Positions 1 to 8,115 are shown, counted from the stretch's first letter. The stretch: DNA of 64,000 bases from Zafaria ginkgonis (GCF_039540195.1 NZ_BAABEO010000019.1:372001-436000); one strand, 5' to 3'. Notes: generated by a model not told the origin, from the letters alone. Made by a program: numbers and translations.

Positions 1-267
1 CAGGGCCTGGACGAGGACAGTGGAGACGGCGGGTTCCGGGTCGGTGTGCAGCTCATCGACGCGGGCGTCGAGCCCGGCCTTGGCGGTGGCGGTGACGGTG
101 CAGACGGCGCGGCGGCCCAGCCCGTCCACGAGGTCGATGGCCTCCCCGGCCCTGACCCGCTTGACCGCGACGGCGTGGTGCCCTTCGGGTCCGTCGAGGG
201 TGAGCGTGTTCCCGACCCGGACCCCGTCGAGGGCGCCGGGCCCGGCCAGGAACGACTGATTGCTCAT
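1..267 (-). CDS. rsmE: 16S rRNA (uracil-1498-N3)-methyltransferase RsmE, N-terminal part
   Basis: Only the first 89 codons lie in the window; the gene runs off the left edge. RsmE methylates N3 of U1498 in helix 44 of 16S rRNA using SAM. The N-terminal PUA-like region is visible: after a MSNQSFLAGPG start comes a GHHAVAVKRVRAGE stretch, the conserved 'HH..V.R...G' segment that binds rRNA, then IDLVDGLGRRAVCTV. The SpoU/TrmD-type SAM-binding domain would lie outside. The ATG overlaps the dnaJ stop by one base (TGATG), so the gene is probably translationally coupled to dnaJ. The order hrcA-dnaJ-rsmE is standard in Actinobacteria, which supports the call. Confidence 0.88.
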   Translation of the reverse strand, partial: MSNQSFLAGPGALDGVRVGNTLTLDGPEGHHAVAVKRVRAGEAIDLVDGLGRRAVCTVTATAKAGLDARVDELHTDPEPAVSTVLVQAL

Positions 268-1385
268 CAGCCGCGCAGCTTGTCGCGCAGGCGGGAGAAC
301 ACCCCGCGGTGCTCGAAGCGGCCCTCGGCGACGTGGTCCCCACGCAGCTCGGCCAGCCGCTCCAGCAGCTCGCGCTGCTCTCCGTCGAGCCGGGTCGGGG
401 TCTCCACCTGGATGGTGACGATCAGGTCCCCGCGGCCGGTGCCGCGCAGGCGCGGGACGCCGAGCTGGGACAGCCGGACGTTCTCGCCCGACTGGGTGCC
501 CGGATCCACGGTGACGGTCTGGCTGCCGTCGAAGGTGTCCAGGGAGATGTCCGTGCCGAGCGCGGCGGCCGTCATGGGGACCTTCAGCGTGGCGTGCAGG
601 TCGTTGCCGTCGCGCTCGAAAACCGGGTGGCGGCGCACGTCGATCTCGACGTAGAGGTCGCCGGCCGGGCCGCCGCCGGGGCCGGCCTCGCCCTGCCCGG
701 CCAGGTGGATGCGGGTTCCGGTACCGACGCCGGCGGGCACCTTGAGCTGCTTGCTGACGCGCTGGCGCACCCGGCCCTGGCCCATGCACTCGTTGCACGG
801 GCTCGGCAGCGTGGTCCCGTAGCCGCGGCAGGCGCTGCAGGTCTCCACCGACATCATCTGGCCCAGGAAGGAACGGACCGGGCGCTGGACCTGTCCCCGC
901 CCGTGGCAGATGGTGCATTCCTCGGGGTGGGTGCCCGGCCGGCAGCAGCTGCCGTGGCAGGTGGGGCACGTGACTGCGGTTTCCATCTCCAGCGGGTACA
1001 CGACGCCCTGCACGGCGTCCTGCAGGTCGATGGTCGCGGTGATGAGCGCGTCGCGGCCACGGCTGGTCCGGGACATGGGGCCCTGCTGGCCTCCGCCGGC
1101 GCCGAAGAACTGCTCGAAGATGTCGGTGAAGCCGAAGCCCGCCCCGGCGCCGCCCGCGCCGAAGCCGCCGGTCCCGTTCTCGTTGCCCGTGGCGTCGTAG
1201 TTGCGCCGCTTCTCGGGGTCGGAGAGGACCTCGTAGGCGCGGGTGACCAGCTTGAACTGCTCGGCCGCATCGTCGCCGGGATTCACGTCCGGGTGCAGCT
1301 TGCGGGCCATCTTGCGGTAGGCCTTCTTGATTTCCTCGGTGCTCGCGTCCTGCGTGACGCCCAGGACGTCGTAGTGGGTGCTCAC
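267..1385 (-). CDS. dnaJ: Chaperone protein DnaJ (DnaJ2 type)
   Basis: Hsp40 co-chaperone that stimulates DnaK ATP hydrolysis and delivers unfolded substrates. At 372 aa it has the full domain order: J domain with HPD at residues 31-33, a Gly/Phe-rich linker near 77-100, a cysteine-rich zinc-binding region with four repeats (CPTCHGSC, CTICHGRG, CSACRGYG, CNECMGQG) and the C-terminal substrate-binding barrel. The first repeat ends in Cys instead of the usual Gly, as in many second-copy actinobacterial DnaJ proteins. I chose the GTG at 1385 (VSTHYDVLGV) because the J domain begins there and AAAGGA lies upstream; an upstream ATG would add about 30 residues of non-family sequence. It lies 52 bp after hrcA and so shares the CIRCE-controlled transcript. 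No grpE or dnaK is nearby. Confidence 0.96.
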   Translation of the reverse strand: MSTHYDVLGVTQDASTEEIKKAYRKMARKLHPDVNPGDDAAEQFKLVTRAYEVLSDPEKRRNYDATGNENGTGGFGAGGAGAGFGFTDIFEQFFGAGGGQQGPMSRTSRGRDALITATIDLQDAVQGVVYPLEMETAVTCPTCHGSCCRPGTHPEECTICHGRGQVQRPVRSFLGQMMSVETCSACRGYGTTLPSPCNECMGQGRVRQRVSKQLKVPAGVGTGTRIHLAGQGEAGPGGGPAGDLYVEIDVRRHPVFERDGNDLHATLKVPMTAAALGTDISLDTFDGSQTVTVDPGTQSGENVRLSQLGVPRLRGTGRGDLIVTIQVETPTRLDGEQRELLERLAELRGDHVAEGRFEHRGVFSRLRDKLRG

Positions 1386-1437
1386 AGTCTTCGCTGTGTC
1401 CTTTCGTGAGGGTGAATTCTTGGTGCGCGGGGCCGGG

Positions 1438-2451
1438 TCAGCCGGCCAGGATCCGCGACAGGTAGCGGGCCACGGCACGCACGGCCGCGATGCTGTTGGG
1501 GTAGTCCATGCGGGTCGGGCCCAGCACGCCGACCTTGGCGGTGGAGCCGGCGACGTAGCCGGTGGCGACCACGGAGGCCTCCGCGAGGCTGCCGTGGGCG
1601 TGCTCGCTGCCGATGCTCACCGAGATCCCGTGCGCGTCCTGCTCCATCTCGGAGAACAGGCGCAGCAGCACCACCTGTTCCTCCAGCGCCTCCAGGACCG
1701 GGGTGATGGTGTGGGAGAAGTCGCCGGTCGCGCGGGCCAGGTTCGCGGTGCCGGCCATGATGATGCGTTCGACGCCGCTGTTGCGTGCCAGCGCGCCCAG
1801 CGCGGCGGCCAGCTGGCCGCCGGCCGGCGCGAGCCGGGGCGGCAGCTGGTCCGCGGCGGCCTGGCACAGGTCGCGGACATCGTCCATGCGGCGGCCCGCG
1901 GCGGCCGTCAGGAACGCGGACTTGAGCTCGTGCAGGTCCGCGTCGGTGGTCTCCGGGGCCAGCAGCGCCACCCGCTGCTCCACTTTCCCCGTGGTGGAAA
2001 TGAGCACCACGAGCGCCTGGCCGGCGCCGAGCCCGACCAGCTCGATGTGGCGGACCTTGGCGTCGCTGAACCGCGGCACCTGGATGACGGCGACCTGGTG
2101 GGTCAGCTGGGCGAGCAGCCGCACCGTGCGGTCCAGCACCACGTCCATGTCGTCCGAGCCCTCCAGCAGCGACTGGATGGCGCGGCGCTCGGCCGGCGAA
2201 AGGGGCTTGACGTCCTCGATGCGGTCCACGAAGCGGCGGTAGCCCTTTTCGGTGGGAATGCGCCCGGCCGAGGTGTGCGGGGCGACGATCAGCCCCTCCT
2301 CCTCGAGCGCGGCCATGTCGTTGCGGATGGTTGCCGCCGAGACCCCGAGCCCGTGCCGGTCCACGAGGGCCTTGGAGCCCACGGGCTCGCGGGAATGTAC
2401 GTAGTCCTCGACGATGGCCCTCAGGACCTCAAGCCGCCGCGGTTCGGACAT
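1438..2451 (-). CDS. hrcA: Heat-inducible transcription repressor HrcA
   Basis: Repressor of class I heat-shock genes that binds the CIRCE operator with help from GroEL. The 337-aa length is normal. The N-terminal winged helix spans about residues 1-90, with the conserved SKALV and SAATIRNDMAALEEEGLI recognition segment and HTSAGRIPTEKGYRRFVD following it. The rest is the GAF-like dimerisation and inserted domain. The ATG at 2451 lies 33 bp from a CIRCE site, so the gene should be autoregulated. It is first in the hrcA-dnaJ-rsmE operon. The DUF3097 gene diverges from the same intergenic region. Confidence 0.96.
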   Translation of the reverse strand: MSEPRRLEVLRAIVEDYVHSREPVGSKALVDRHGLGVSAATIRNDMAALEEEGLIVAPHTSAGRIPTEKGYRRFVDRIEDVKPLSPAERRAIQSLLEGSDDMDVVLDRTVRLLAQLTHQVAVIQVPRFSDAKVRHIELVGLGAGQALVVLISTTGKVEQRVALLAPETTDADLHELKSAFLTAAAGRRMDDVRDLCQAAADQLPPRLAPAGGQLAAALGALARNSGVERIIMAGTANLARATGDFSHTITPVLEALEEQVVLLRLFSEMEQDAHGISVSIGSEHAHGSLAEASVVATGYVAGSTAKVGVLGPTRMDYPNSIAAVRAVARYLSRILAG

Positions 2452-2484
2452 GGTCCCGCCCTCCGTGCTCTCTCGGCCGAGGCC

Positions 2485-2511
2485 TTAGCACTCGACACGT
2501 TCAAGTGCTAA
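2485..2511 (-). promoter_or_regulatory. CIRCE operator (HrcA binding site)
   Basis: On the minus strand this reads TTAGCACTT-N9-GAGTGCTAA, the 9-9-9 inverted repeat of CIRCE. The only departure from consensus is T for C at the last base of the left arm (8 of 9 pairs kept). A TAGACT -10 hexamer (2516..2511, minus strand) abuts it, so the predicted transcription start falls inside the operator. That geometry fits repression of hrcA-dnaJ by steric block of RNA polymerase. Confidence 0.93.
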
Positions 2512-2516
2512 GTCTA
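2511..2516 (-). promoter_or_regulatory. hrcA -10 box (TAGACT)
   Basis: TAGACT on the minus strand fits the actinobacterial TANNNT -10 consensus. It lies immediately upstream of the CIRCE element and about 60 bp from the hrcA ATG. No convincing -35 is seen 17 bp upstream. Confidence 0.6.
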
Positions 2517-2620
2517 ATACGTCCGGCCCGTTGTTAGCATGGGGGCCGCGCGCACGCTGGCGGCGGGCGGAACGGCGGGCGGAACGACGCCGGCCGAGGA
2601 ACGGAAGGCGAGGGCGGGAC

Positions 2621-3502
2621 ATGGGCACGTACGACTGGGGCGCGCAGGAGATCGGGGCGCCGAAGCGGCGCGAACTGCGCAAGGTCCCCGCCGCCGTCGG
2701 GCTGCTGCTCGAGGACGTCCAGACCGGCTGGGTCGGCGAGGTGGTCCGGGTCGAAAAGGCCGGCGGCATGCGCGTGGTGGCCCTGGAGGACCGGCACGGG
2801 CGGACCAAGTCGTTCCGCACCGGCTTCGGCTTCCTGCTCGAGGGCGAGCCGGTCGAACTCGTGGACCCCGCCGTCGCCCAGGCGGCCGCGCCGGCCGCGA
2901 AGGCCGCCCCCGCGCGCAGCGCCTCCGGCTCGGTGGTGGTGCAGAACCTCAAGGCGCGCACCGCCCGGGCCAGCCGCATCTGGGTGGAGGGCAAGCACGA
3001 CGCCGAACTGGTGGAGAAGGTCTGGGGCCACGACCTGCGCGTGGAGGGCATCGTCGTCGAGCCGCTGCACGGCGTCGACGACCTCGCCGCCGCGGTCCGC
3101 GACTTCTCCCCCGGCCCGGGCCGCCGGCTCGGCATCCTGGTGGACCACCTGGTCGCCGGGACCAAGGAGGAACGCATCGCCGCCGCCGCGATGGCGGTGC
3201 CCGGAGCCCGCGGCAACGTCCTGATCGTGGGGCATCCCTACGTCGACGTGTGGCAGGCGATCCGCCCCTCCGTGCTCGGGATCCCGGCCTGGCCGGTGGT
3301 CCCGCGCGGCACCGACTGGAAGACCGGCATCCTGCGCGGCCTGGGCTGGCCGCACCGGACCCCGGCCGACGTGGCGCTGGGGTGGAAGCGCCTGCTCGGG
3401 AACGTGCGCACCTACGCGGATCTGGAGGCGTCGCTGCTGGGCCGGGTGGAGGAAGTCATCGATTTCCTGACCGCGGACGAAAGCCGCCGGGACGGCGGCT
3501 AG
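2621..3502 (+). CDS. DUF3097 domain-containing protein
   Basis: A 293-aa protein of the DUF3097 family, found mainly in Actinobacteria; its function is not established. Recognisable segments include VALEDRHGRTKSFRTGFGF, GKHDAELVEKVWGHDLRVEG, GPGRRLGILVDHLVAGTKE, VGHPYVDVWQAIRP and DWKTGILRGLGWP. The ordered alternation of acidic and Gly-rich motifs (EGKHDAE near residue 125, LVDHL near 177) resembles a TOPRIM-like fold, but that is inference. The ATG at 2621 was chosen because family similarity starts at MGTYDWG; the longer upstream frame is low-complexity Arg. It diverges from hrcA. A candidate -10 TAGCAT lies at 2535-2540. The stop codon abuts the repeated promoter element of the next gene. 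Confidence 0.85.
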   Translation: MGTYDWGAQEIGAPKRRELRKVPAAVGLLLEDVQTGWVGEVVRVEKAGGMRVVALEDRHGRTKSFRTGFGFLLEGEPVELVDPAVAQAAAPAAKAAPARSASGSVVVQNLKARTARASRIWVEGKHDAELVEKVWGHDLRVEGIVVEPLHGVDDLAAAVRDFSPGPGRRLGILVDHLVAGTKEERIAAAAMAVPGARGNVLIVGHPYVDVWQAIRPSVLGIPAWPVVPRGTDWKTGILRGLGWPHRTPADVALGWKRLLGNVRTYADLEASLLGRVEEVIDFLTADESRRDGG

Positions 3503-3510
3503 CGTCTACC

Positions 3511-3560
3511 GGGCTCCCCCGACTCGCTGCGCTCGCCGCGGGTCCCGCGCCCGGTAGACT
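3511..3560 (+). repeat. Promoter-associated GC-rich repeat, copy 1, with TAGACT -10
   Basis: GGGCTCCCCCG is followed by CTCGCTGCGCTCG, a 19-nt GC-rich spacer and TAGACT (3555-3560). The same arrangement with the same 19-nt spacer precedes the hydrolase gene, rarA and hisS. It is also bounded by an 11-bp perfect inverted repeat (3504-3514 and 3549-3559). Its left arm begins two bases past the DUF3097 stop and its right arm contains most of the -10 box, so the same DNA may both end the upstream transcript and start the DUF4870 transcript. Confidence 0.65.
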
Positions 3561-3597
3561 TGGCGGGCAAGCAGGAGAACTAGTGGAGGATGCAAGC

Positions 3598-4014
3598 GTG
3601 ACCAACGGGCACCCAGACAAGACCGCCGACGGGGCGGAGGCTGCCGGCCGGTTCGAGGGTTCGTCGCCGGCGCCGCTGCCGCTGACCCCCTCCGAGGACC
3701 GCCAGTGGGCCATGATTTCCCACTTCGGCTGCATCCTGGGCTTCATTCCCGCGGCCATCATCTATTACGTCTACCGCGACCGCGGTCCGTTCACGGCGCA
3801 GGAGTCCAAGGAGGCCCTGAACTTCGCCCTCCCGCTGACGGTGCTGGCGATGCTGGCCAACTTGCTGGCGCTGATCCCATTCATCGGCGGGTTCTTCGCG
3901 ATCCTGGCCGTCGGGATCTGGCTGTACCTGACCGTCTGCGGCGTGATCGCCGGCATCGAGACCAACAAGGGCCGTCCATACCGCTACCTGCTGAACTTCC
4001 GCATGATCAAGTAG
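3598..4014 (+). CDS. DUF4870 domain-containing membrane protein
   Basis: A small membrane protein (138 aa) of the DUF4870/Tic20-like group; no precise function is assigned. A hydrophilic tail of about 35 residues precedes WAMISHFGCILGFIPAAIIYY (helix 1). A loop with the family signature FTAQESKEALNF follows, then two further hydrophobic helices around residues 80-122 ending in NKGRPYRYLLNFRMIK. The GTG at 3598 is preceded by GGAGGA seven bases upstream. An alternative GTG at 3583 with AGGAG would add five residues. The TAGACT -10 at 3555-3560 belongs to the repeated promoter module. The gene ends in a strong bidirectional terminator shared with hemW. Confidence 0.85.
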   Translation: MTNGHPDKTADGAEAAGRFEGSSPAPLPLTPSEDRQWAMISHFGCILGFIPAAIIYYVYRDRGPFTAQESKEALNFALPLTVLAMLANLLALIPFIGGFFAILAVGIWLYLTVCGVIAGIETNKGRPYRYLLNFRMIK

Positions 4015-4022
4015 GCGGCCCC

Positions 4023-4072
4023 GCCGTCGAAAAAGCCCCCCGACGCCCGCGTCGGGGGGCTTTTTCGACGGC
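4023..4072. terminator. Bidirectional intrinsic terminator between DUF4870 gene and hemW
   Basis: A perfect 23-bp stem (4023-4045 and 4050-4072) with a 4-nt loop. An A5/T5 tract is built into the stem on each side, so it gives a U-tract in both directions. It sits between two convergent genes. Confidence 0.93.
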
Positions 4073-4105
4073 CGGAAGTCCGGCGCAGCCAGCCGTCCGT
4101 CGGGG

Positions 4106-5335
4106 CTAGAAGTCCAGCAGCCGGCGCACCACGGCGTCGGCGAGCAGGCGGCCCTTCAGGGTCAGCACCACCCGGCCGGCGAACGCGGCCGCCGGGTCCA
4201 CCAGCCCGTCGGCGATCAGCCCGGCGACGGCCTTGCGGCCCTCCGGGCGCAGGCGCGCCGTCGGAAGCCCCTCGACGATGCGCGTGAGCAGCATCGCCTC
4301 CTCCAGGTAGCGCGCCTCCGCGTCGGGCGTTTCGCGGCCCGCCGCCGGGGACGAGCCGGAGTCGATGCGCTGCTGGTAGGCGGCCGGGTGCTTGACGTTC
4401 CACCAGCGCACCCCGCCCACGTGCGAGTGGGCGCCCGGGCCGGCGCCCCACCAGTCGCCGCCGGACCAGTAGGCCAGGTTGTGGCGGCAGCGGGTGGCCT
4501 CGCCCCGGCTCCAATTGGAGACCTCGTACCAGCCGTAGCCGGCGGCGGTGAGCATCTCCTCGGCGAGCAGGTACTTGTCCGCGTGGTCGTCGTCGTCGAT
4601 GTCCGGGACCTCACCGCGGCGGATGCGCGCGGCCAGCCGGGTCCCCTCCTCGATGATCAGCGCGTACGCGCTGATGTGGTCAGGCGCGTAGGACAGCGCT
4701 TCCTCCAGGCTGCGCCGCCAGTCCTCCAGCGACTCCCCGGGGGTGCCGTAGATCAGGTCCACGCTCACGTCCAGCCCGGCCTCCCGGGCCCAGCCGACGG
4801 CCTGCCCCACGCGTTCGGGCCGGTGCGTGCGGTCCAGGACCTTCAGCACGTGCGGGACGGCCGACTGCATGCCGAAGGAGACGCGGGTGAATCCGGCCTC
4901 GGCCAGGGTGCGCAGCGACTCCGGCGTCACGGACTCCGGGTTGGCCTCGGTGGTGACCTCGGCGCCGGGCTCCAGGCCCCACGTGTCGCGGATGGTCCCC
5001 AGCACGGCCGCAAGGTCCGAGGCGGGCAGCAGCGTGGGTGTTCCGCCCCCGAAGAACACGGTCCCCGCGCGGCGTGCGGGAAGCCCGGAGGCCTCCAGCG
5101 CGGCTGCACCGAACTCGATTTCGCGGCTGGCCGCGGCGGCGTACGTGTCCTGGCTGGAGCCGTGGCCGAGTTCCTGCGCGGTGTAGGTGTTGAAGTCGCA
5201 GTATCCGCAGCGCACCGCGCAGAACGGGATGTGGACGTAGACGGAGAACGGGCGCTCCCCCGCACCGTCGAGCACGGTGGGGGGAAGCAGCCCGTCCGCC
5301 GGGGCGGGGTCGCCCAGGGGCAGCGCGCCGGCCAT
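4106..5335 (-). CDS. hemW: Radical SAM heme chaperone HemW
   Basis: Radical-SAM family protein related to coproporphyrinogen dehydrogenase that binds heme and delivers it to target proteins. It has 409 aa. The cluster motif is CAVRCGYCDF with Cys 39, 43 and 46 preceded by SVYVHIPF. The residue pattern CxxxCxxCDF, without the extra Cys of HemN, favours HemW over true oxygen-independent coproporphyrinogen oxidase. Later motifs include FFGGGTPTLL (SAM binding) and TTEANPES. The start at 5335 lies 5 bp after the lepA stop, so the two are co-transcribed, an arrangement conserved in many bacteria. Confidence 0.93.
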   Translation of the reverse strand: MAGALPLGDPAPADGLLPPTVLDGAGERPFSVYVHIPFCAVRCGYCDFNTYTAQELGHGSSQDTYAAAASREIEFGAAALEASGLPARRAGTVFFGGGTPTLLPASDLAAVLGTIRDTWGLEPGAEVTTEANPESVTPESLRTLAEAGFTRVSFGMQSAVPHVLKVLDRTHRPERVGQAVGWAREAGLDVSVDLIYGTPGESLEDWRRSLEEALSYAPDHISAYALIIEEGTRLAARIRRGEVPDIDDDDHADKYLLAEEMLTAAGYGWYEVSNWSRGEATRCRHNLAYWSGGDWWGAGPGAHSHVGGVRWWNVKHPAAYQQRIDSGSSPAAGRETPDAEARYLEEAMLLTRIVEGLPTARLRPEGRKAVAGLIADGLVDPAAAFAGRVVLTLKGRLLADAVVRRLLDF

Positions 5336-5340
5336 GGTTC

Positions 5341-7191
5341 CTACTTCTTCTTGTCCTTGGATTCGTCGGAGGACAGCGCGGCGATGAACGCCTCCTGGGG
5401 GACCTCGACGCGGCCCACCATCTTCATGCGCTTCTTGCCTTCCTTCTGCTTCTCCAGGAGCTTGCGCTTGCGGGAGATGTCGCCGCCGTAGCACTTGGCC
5501 AGCACGTCCTTGCGGATCGCGCGGATGCTTTCGCGGGCGATGATGCGCGAGCCGATCGCGGCCTGGATGGGCACCTCGAACTGCTGGCGCGGGATGAGCT
5601 CGCGCAGCTTCTGGGTCATCATGACGCCGTAGGAGTAGGCCTTGTCCTTATGGGTGATGGCGCTGAACGCGTCCACCTGCTCGCCCTGGAGCAGGATGTC
5701 CACCTTCACCAGGTCGGAGATCTGCTCGCCGTCGGCCTTCCAGTCCAGCGAGGCGTAGCCTCGGGTCTTGGACTTGAGGACGTCGAAGAAGTCGAAGACG
5801 ATCTCCGCCAGCGGGAGCCAGTAGCGCAGTTCCACGCGGTCCTCGGACAGGTAGTCCATGCCGCGCATGTGCCCGCGCCGGGACTGGCACAGTTCCATGA
5901 TGGCTCCGACGAACTCGTTCGGGGCCAGGACCGTGGCGGCCACCATGGGTTCGTGGACCTCGAGGATCTTGCCGCCCGGGAACTCGCTGGGGTTGGTGAC
6001 CGTGATCATCTTCTTGTCCTCGGTCTTGACCTCGTACACCACGTTCGGTGCGGTGGAGATCAGGTCCAGGTTGAACTCGCGCTCCAGGCGCTCCCGGACG
6101 ATCTCCAGGTGCAGCAGCCCCAGGAAGCCCACGCGGAAGCCGAAGCCGAGCGCGACGGAAGTCTCCGGCTCGTACACCAGGGCCGCGTCGTTCAGCTGCA
6201 GCTTGTCCAGCGCGTCGCGCAGCGCCGGGTAGTCGGAGCCGTCGAGCGGGTACAGGCCGGAGAACACCATGGGCTTGGGGTCCTGGTAGCCCCCGAGCGA
6301 CTCGTTGGCCGGCTTGGCCAGGTTGGTGACGGTGTCGCCGACCTTGGACTGGCGCACGTCCTTCACGCCGGTGATCAGGTAGCCCACCTCGCCCACGCCC
6401 AGGCCCTGGGTCGGAGTCGGCTCCGGGGAGCTGACCCCGATCTCCAGCAGTTCGTGGCTGGCCTTGGTGGACATCATCTGGATGCGCTCGCGCGGACTCA
6501 GCTTGCCGTCGACCACGCGGACGTAGGTGACCACCCCGCGGTAGGTGTCGTAAACGGAGTCGAAGATCATCGCCCGGGCCGGCGCGTCGGCGTTGCCGAC
6601 CGGGGCGGGAAGGTCGCGCACGATCTTGTCCAGCAGCGCCTCGACGCCCTCGCCGGTCTTGCCGGAGACCCGCAGCACGTCCGCCGGGTCGCCGCCGATC
6701 AGGTTCGCCAGTTCCAGGGCGTACTTCTCCGGCTGGGCGGCCGGCAGGTCGATCTTGTTGAGCACCGGAATGATGGTGAGGTCGTTCTCCATCGCCAGGT
6801 ACAGGTTGGCCAGCGTCTGGGCCTCGATGCCCTGGGCGGCGTCGACCAGCAGGACGGCGCCTTCGCAGGCGGCCAGGGAGCGGGAGACCTCATAGGTGAA
6901 GTCGACGTGGCCGGGGGTGTCGATCATGTTCAGCGCGTGGGCGGTCCCGTCGACCTCCCACGGCATGCGCACGGCCTGGCTCTTGATGGTGATGCCGCGT
7001 TCGCGCTCGATGTCCATGCGGTCCAGGTACTGGGCCTTCATGTCCCGGGCGGCGACGACGCCGGTCTTCTGCAGCATCCGGTCGGCCAAGGTCGACTTTC
7101 CGTGGTCGATGTGGGCGATGATGCAGAAGTTTCTGATGATCGCCGGATCGGTGGCGGCGGGCACCGGTGCGGTGCGGGCCATGGGTGACAC
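5341..7191 (-). CDS. lepA: Elongation factor 4 (LepA/EF-4)
   Basis: Ribosome-associated GTPase implicated in back-translocation and initiation quality. The P-loop AHIDHGKSTLADRML, switch region RERGITIKS, DTPGHVDF and NKIDLP motifs are all present, followed by EF-G-like domains and the LepA-specific C-terminal domain ending in a Lys-rich tail. I used the GTG at 7191 (VSPMARTAP, 616 aa) because GTGAGG lies at good spacing upstream. An internal ATG at 7182 would give 613 aa. It heads the lepA-hemW operon and diverges from the PemK-like gene. Confidence 0.95.
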   Translation of the reverse strand: MSPMARTAPVPAATDPAIIRNFCIIAHIDHGKSTLADRMLQKTGVVAARDMKAQYLDRMDIERERGITIKSQAVRMPWEVDGTAHALNMIDTPGHVDFTYEVSRSLAACEGAVLLVDAAQGIEAQTLANLYLAMENDLTIIPVLNKIDLPAAQPEKYALELANLIGGDPADVLRVSGKTGEGVEALLDKIVRDLPAPVGNADAPARAMIFDSVYDTYRGVVTYVRVVDGKLSPRERIQMMSTKASHELLEIGVSSPEPTPTQGLGVGEVGYLITGVKDVRQSKVGDTVTNLAKPANESLGGYQDPKPMVFSGLYPLDGSDYPALRDALDKLQLNDAALVYEPETSVALGFGFRVGFLGLLHLEIVRERLEREFNLDLISTAPNVVYEVKTEDKKMITVTNPSEFPGGKILEVHEPMVAATVLAPNEFVGAIMELCQSRRGHMRGMDYLSEDRVELRYWLPLAEIVFDFFDVLKSKTRGYASLDWKADGEQISDLVKVDILLQGEQVDAFSAITHKDKAYSYGVMMTQKLRELIPRQQFEVPIQAAIGSRIIARESIRAIRKDVLAKCYGGDISRKRKLLEKQKEGKKRMKMVGRVEVPQEAFIAALSSDESKDKKK

Positions 7192-7338
7192 GTGGGTGAC
7201 CTCACTCTTGCTGACGGACGGGGTAGGGACGAACGGCACAAATGAACGCGGACGCACCGCAAGCACTCATTGTCCCATGCCGCGGCGGGCCCCGTCTGCC
7301 GCGACCCGTTCGTTAAGGTTCCTCCCGGGAAGGGGCGG

Positions 7339-7344
7339 TAGCCT
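7339..7344 (+). promoter_or_regulatory. Candidate -10 box (TAGCCT) of leaderless pemK-like gene
   Basis: TAGCCT ends 7 nt before the ATG at 7352, the spacing expected if transcription starts at or next to the A of the start codon. No -35 consensus is visible. Confidence 0.5.
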
Positions 7345-7351
7345 GTGGGGC

Positions 7352-8038
7352 ATGAAATCCGAGGCCTCCTTCGTCCGCACGCTCCTTGATTCGCTCGCCC
7401 GCCTGTTCGGCACGGGCCAGGCCCAGGACCCCAATCCGCCGCAGCGAAGGGGCACCTCGCGGGCCGGAGGCACGGCGACGGGCACCGGCCCGCGCCCGGC
7501 CTCCCCCAAGGCTCGCACCAAGGGCCCTTCCAAGAGCGCCTCCAAGGGCCGCGGCAACGCCGGCACGGCGGCCTCCCCCGCCCGCGCCGCCGCGAAGCCG
7601 GCTCCGCGACCTGCGCCGGCTCCCGCCGTCGTGGGCGGCACCGCCAGCTGGGAAGACGGCGGATACCCGGGCGACTTCACCGGAACGGTCCGCGCCCGCT
7701 ATGCGCCGAGCCCGGACGGCAGGCCCGACCCGGGCGAGATCGTGTGGGCGTGGGTCCCCTACGAGGAGGACCACGCGCAGGGCAAGGACCGGCCGGTGCT
7801 GCTGGTCGGGCGCGACGGGGACTACCTGCTGGCGCTGATGCTCACCTCCAAGGACCGCAACAACGTCACCCGCCGCGACGAGGACTACATGGACATCGGG
7901 ACCGGGCCGTGGGACCGGCAGGGCCGGCCCAGCGAGGTCAAGCTGGACCGCGTGGTGCGGCTGCTGCCCGGAGCCGTCCGCCGCGAGGGCGCGGTGCTGG
8001 ACCGGGAGCGGTTCGAGGCCGTCGCCCGGAGCCTCTAG
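7352..8038 (+). CDS. PemK/MazF-like endoribonuclease-toxin family protein
   Basis: A 228-aa protein. Residues about 1-105 are a low-complexity linker rich in Ala, Pro, Lys and Ser. The C-terminal half (about 110-228) matches the PemK/MazF fold: PGEIVWAWVPYEED, then GKDRPVLLVGRDGDYLLALMLTSKD, the beta-barrel strands of the family. Typical MazF toxins are about 110 aa and sit beside an antitoxin; here there is no partner ORF on either side, and lepA diverges 160 bp away. A role as a free-standing RNase or a domesticated protein is possible. Similar PemK-like genes next to lepA occur in Arthrobacter relatives, as far as I recall. Toxin activity is not shown. Confidence 0.75.
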   Translation: MKSEASFVRTLLDSLARLFGTGQAQDPNPPQRRGTSRAGGTATGTGPRPASPKARTKGPSKSASKGRGNAGTAASPARAAAKPAPRPAPAPAVVGGTASWEDGGYPGDFTGTVRARYAPSPDGRPDPGEIVWAWVPYEEDHAQGKDRPVLLVGRDGDYLLALMLTSKDRNNVTRRDEDYMDIGTGPWDRQGRPSEVKLDRVVRLLPGAVRREGAVLDRERFEAVARSL

Positions 8039-8109
8039 GCCGGTCCGGCCCCGGGCCGTGGAACCGGCGCGCCGCCCGCGCGGAGTCGCACTCCCCCGGC
8101 GCGACCTGC

Positions 8110-8115
8110 TAGTAT
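8110..8115 (+). promoter_or_regulatory. Candidate rpsT -10 box (TAGTAT) and 5' leader
   Basis: TAGTAT lies about 135 bp before rpsT. The transcript would carry a leader of about 130 nt starting near 8122, with a 7-bp hairpin (8126-8132 with 8144-8150). Such a long leader is consistent with ribosomal-protein autoregulation, which is inference. Confidence 0.45.

Noticed and set aside
3504..3559. Inverted repeat as a plain terminator of the DUF3097 gene
   Set aside because: Arms are 34 bp apart with no U-tract, and the right arm contains the -10 of the repeated promoter module, so a purely terminating role is not supported.
7192..7351. Antitoxin gene for the PemK/MazF-like protein
   Set aside because: The 160-bp gap holds no plausible ORF, and the gene downstream is rpsT.
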